From positions 1-64,000 of the forward strand of contig CAJQUW010007426.1 in the NCBI GenBank assembly GCA_907163375.1: a stretch of DNA of 64,000 nt. Direction: 5' to 3'. Under the pieces are notes generated by a model. That model had not been told where the DNA came from and searched no databases. It saw only the letters and a list, made by a program, of their open reading frames with translations. The stretch comes from Prostheceraeus crozeri. Taxonomy: Eukaryota > Platyhelminthes > Polycladida > Euryleptidae. A program made the position numbers and the translations under genes. The first letter of the stretch is position 1. Every line of letters begins with the position of its first letter. Below, one piece after another: positions 60,874-64,000 of this stretch.

Positions 60874-61748
60874 TTATTTGATGTAAGTGAAGATATGTAC
60901 TGAAAGATTATGATTCGGTCTTTCTCATACAGGCATATTCGCAGAATGTCAATAATGAAATTTAAAGTTAAATCTAAAAGGATATAACGAAGTCAAACCG
61001 TATTGGTGTGTTCGTCAGTGCCTACATTCACTTTCGCCAATTGAGGGTATCCGAATATTCTTAAATTTGTTCAAGAAAAAAAATTTTGAGAATTTTCGCA
61101 ATGGTCGGGAAATCATTAACATACGCATATAGCAAGTTAGATCATAAAACAATTTTGAAAAAGCTTTTAAATATGAAAATCTAATTTTACCACTTTCAAA
61201 ATTTTCAATTATGAAAATTGAAGAACATGTATGTCCTGATGTATGTCTACTAGGTGCATAAATTAATTTTTCAGCTTGTCTAAAATATGGCCGACTTCTC
61301 ACTGTATTACAGATCATCTGAGTAATAAACCCGATGACCTTCAAACCTAAGAATACCAATGACTTTCGAGGGTCTTCACTCAAACTCATATATTTCGATG
61401 TTGGTTAATCATATGCACAACAAGAAACAGGAGGACAATTCCATTAAGTATGATCACTTTCGTAAAATCATTGAACTAGCCATCGAGCTATGAGTTCCAG
61501 AACATCGCTAATGTACTATATTTTGTTGCCTGAATCTGAAATCTTTTAGTCTGAAAGCTTCAGATAATCTGGAAATATAGAGTTAGGAGCATTATTATTT
61601 TTAAGAGGAGATGCGATGATAGCTAGAAAAGCTGTCTAAAGTAACGGGCATAATTTATGGGATTGCCCATGTACTTTAAATGTTTTTTTCTTGAATTCCA
61701 TTATTTAGTGGACAAGCCCTTAATCTGGGCTCTGTATTTCATTTGCAG

Positions 61749-62294
61749 CCCTGCCATACAATCGGTGCAGTTCGTGGAGATCCTCCTGAAGCAGTTTTCT
61801 CTTGGCGGCTTTATCTTTCCCGACTAAAAGAAAAACGAGCATGCTTCAAGTTGCCTCGAATCGATACTCATGAAGCAGAGGAAAGATTTGAAGTGGGTGG
61901 CAAGCTAGAAATTCGTGTTGACGCCATGCGTGACAAACATATCTGCTGTGCAACTATCTGCAAAGTGTCCAATGGCTTGCTCTTTCTTTTCGTGGACAGC
62001 TTAGTGCGGCATCCACTCCTCATTTTACCAGTCGACAGTGAACAAGTCTTTCCTACAGGTTGGGCAGCTGATCACAACGTCCCCCTTCTTCCCCCAGTAT
62101 CTTTTGCACGCAGTTTCGACCACCTAGCCACAAACGATCTTCCATCAATTTATGTAAATCCACGCTGTCACGTCGGAAATCGCCTGGCTTTAAAGAAAGT
62201 CATTGACGGAATGCCGCGGCATACACCAGAATCCAGGAGTCATCTCTTCTGGCAGGACTTCCTCATCAAGCTGCTCAAAGCATGTCAAAATCAG
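61749..62294 (+). CDS. MBT repeat plus start of SLED domain (Sfmbt-like), exon C
   Basis: A 182-codon exon, phase 0 at both ends; the acceptor is TTTCATTTGCAG, the donor AATCAG followed by GTAAGT. FSWRLYL (17-23) opens an MBT repeat, GKLEIRVDAMRDKHICCATI (51-70) is its 'GMKLEAVxxxxxxxICVATI' core, and VFPTGWAADHNVPLLPP (100-116) is its closing segment. The middle (LVRHPLLILPVDSEQ) lacks the FxFWC cage, as does the fourth MBT repeat of vertebrate Sfmbt, which reads similarly there. After a short linker, LPSIYVNPRCHVG (131-143), ALKKV and PRHTP...LLKAC begin a SLED domain, a DNA-binding module of Scm and Sfmbt proteins. The short linker between MBT and SLED favours Sfmbt over Scm. Predicted role: Polycomb-group repression in the nucleus. 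The remaining SLED and SAM exons lie beyond the window or were not recognised. Confidence 0.85.
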
Positions 62295-64000
62295 GTAAGT
62301 CTTCGTCAAGACTGTTGAATTTGTTGTTTCTGTTGATTGAACAGGTTTTAAAAGGGGTTTTAAATAAATCCATGAATATTGAAGGACCCGCTCATTATTT
62401 TTTTAATACCGTTTTACTTTGTTTATTCAAATGCCGAGCATACTGACGGAATCATGAACCAAGTTGAAATCGCCTGAAAATGGTCATGACCACGGAAAAT
62501 TTTGAGCAAGCCCTAAGTAATTACAAAGCAAAAGGCCTAGTAGTTGGACAAAATAAAAAATTGCAAAACATTGATACTATGTTTTGAGCAGCAGCTCTAA
62601 TAATTATAAAAGTGTGCTACATCATAACAAAAGAGCTTTTGATAATAACTGATAGCAAGCATTAAATTTATTGTCGGCAATTATTTTCCAGGCTTTTGCA
62701 ACATGCTGTCACTTGAGCTGGATTCTATGATGATCCACATGATCACATGATGTCCATTGCGTGTCTCCCACTGGATTTTGCCGTAATTTTGATACTACTT
62801 CAGTTGGTTGAATGTGTACCTATTCGAATATTTATTTTGGATATCATTTTTCGAAATAAAATCCTCCTTTGTTTTTATCTGAATTAATCAATGATGGAAA
62901 TGGGATGGTGATATTCCTATATGTGTAGATCTGATTCGAGAAACTTTTACTGAATTTTCTTGACTGATTGGCGGCTAAATTATAAAGATAAATTATATGA
63001 GATTGAGTCTGTCATAGTGGCGTTATCAGCATCTTACTTGAACAAACATAATTTATACATGAGAAGTCTAATGTTCTAAGTTTAATATAGCAACAATTAC
63101 ACTAGGTTAAATACACAGCAGCTGATCTCCAATTAAATAAAATGGGCATGGATATCAATGAAGGAATTTCTCAGTGCCATGACAAAAGGGTAGTCAATCT
63201 ATCTGATGGGCTACTTAACTTTTGATAGTTATCAGTCAGTTATATTTAGCAAATTTGATAATCCGGGAAAAATGAAAAGGGGAAATGGAAGTCGGAAATC
63301 TGTCGACGCCCTGTATCAGTTAGCCATGTGAATATTTTGATAGTACAATTCATAACAGCTGCAGTGAGATTGATGCACGAACCAAAATTTTTGGAAAATT
63401 CAGCTATATGCTTTCATCTCAACCACAATGTGCTTCATTTCTGAATTTGTCGTCATCAAACGCCAATTTCATTTCAACTCAAGCCCACTATTTAGAAAGA
63501 TCTTTGATGTTTTCAAAATGTCATTCCGCAGTTGAAAATGAAATGTCTACATTTAGGGCAATTTCCATATCTCCAGCAATTGACTTTAATCAGGGTGGTG
63601 GCCGAGCCCTAGAAAAACCATGGAACCGGCCGTGATATTTTTGCACCCGGGAAATCGTCCTGAAATTTAACCAAAACATGCAGTTAGCATTTAAATAGCT
63701 CGGGAAGAGTATTTTATGTGATTTTTATTCGCTACATGTAATGTTACATCTGTGTGTAATATTATACTTGTAATAGCAGTGCAAAGTGGTTAAATTCTCA
63801 GACACCATTACTAATAGTGCCAATAATCAATTTTCATAGAGCAAGATGGTGATATGTTCATTACCATAAAATATTATCTAATATGCCTGAAATTGAAGGC
63901 GTTTTACAATGAATCAGTAATGGTATCATTCTTTATTTTTAGGGGTGCACTGAACTTAGTAATTAATGTGTGTCTTTTTAAGCAAAACTAATATTGAATC
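62295..64000 (+). other. Probable intron following MBT/SLED exon C
   Basis: Starts with a strong donor, GTAAGT. No following exon with SLED or SAM sequence was recognised before the window end. A 75-codon open frame at 63,408-63,635 has no family motif. Confidence 0.55.

Larger units (their letters stand above)
53679..61748 (+). other. Intron between MBT exons B and C (8.1 kb)
   Basis: Bounded by GTAAGA and a TTTCATTTGCAG acceptor. It holds a CR1/L2-like LINE in antisense (57,715-60,873). No other gene is supported between 53,679 and 57,700: open frames at 55,405-55,683, 55,630-56,034 and 56,444-57,071 have no family motif. A patch with repeated GTAACGG/GGTCGGGACG blocks lies at 57,440-57,655, just beyond the LINE 3' end. 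Confidence 0.75.

Noticed and set aside
1-64000. LTR retrotransposons, Polintons or other virus-like copies
   Set aside because: No long terminal direct repeats, no integrase, protease, capsid or envelope motifs were seen; all reverse transcriptases here are of LINE or Penelope type.

Overview
This is an AT-rich (roughly two thirds A+T), intron-bearing, transposon-dense piece of an animal genome. Codes read from the sequence are metazoan: an MBT-repeat/SLED Polycomb-type gene, GIY-YIG Penelope-like elements, several LINE lineages, hAT transposons and tRNA-derived SINEs. The mixture fits an invertebrate, possibly a spiralian, but nothing here fixes the phylum.

Layout. 1-4,790: about sixteen copies of a 295-bp satellite that runs off the left edge, followed to 5,170 by decayed units sharing its G-tract box. 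5.2-29.4 kb: gene-poor AT-rich DNA holding a hAT element with an 8-bp target duplication (6,518-8,210) that is split by an inverted pair of Penelope 3' ends; a 230-bp spacerless palindrome flanked by a 12-bp direct repeat (about 9.7-10.0 kb); a decayed LINE (13.1-14.3 kb); and a tRNA-like relic (22.2 kb). 29.6-33.5 kb: two almost identical, 5'-truncated Penelope-like copies joined head to head. 33.7-41.9 kb: a repeat graveyard with two SINEs, two LINE fragments lying back to back, a third LINE tail surrounded by inverted copies of a 40-bp minisatellite, and GC-rich CCGG patches. 43.25-43.98 kb and 48.68-50.33 kb: two further hAT elements, each with a perfect 8-bp target duplication and no transposase. 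45.8-47.2 kb: a LINE reverse transcriptase fragment with a zinc-finger insert.

The only host gene I can support is on the + strand from 50.8 kb to past 62.3 kb. Three exons, all phase 0 to phase 0, with good splice sites encode MBT repeats followed by the start of a SLED domain. The domain order is that of Sfmbt, the MBT subunit of the Pho-repressive Polycomb complex. The 5' and 3' ends of the gene are not in view, and at least one exon between the first two is probably unrecognised. Its second visible intron (8.1 kb) carries a nearly complete CR1/L2-like LINE in antisense; its first carries an old inverted repeat.

The most unusual structural points are the inverted head-to-head Penelope architecture found twice, 22 kb apart; the spacerless palindrome; the dimer-like alternation inside the satellite; and the nested hAT/Penelope insertion with both target duplications readable.
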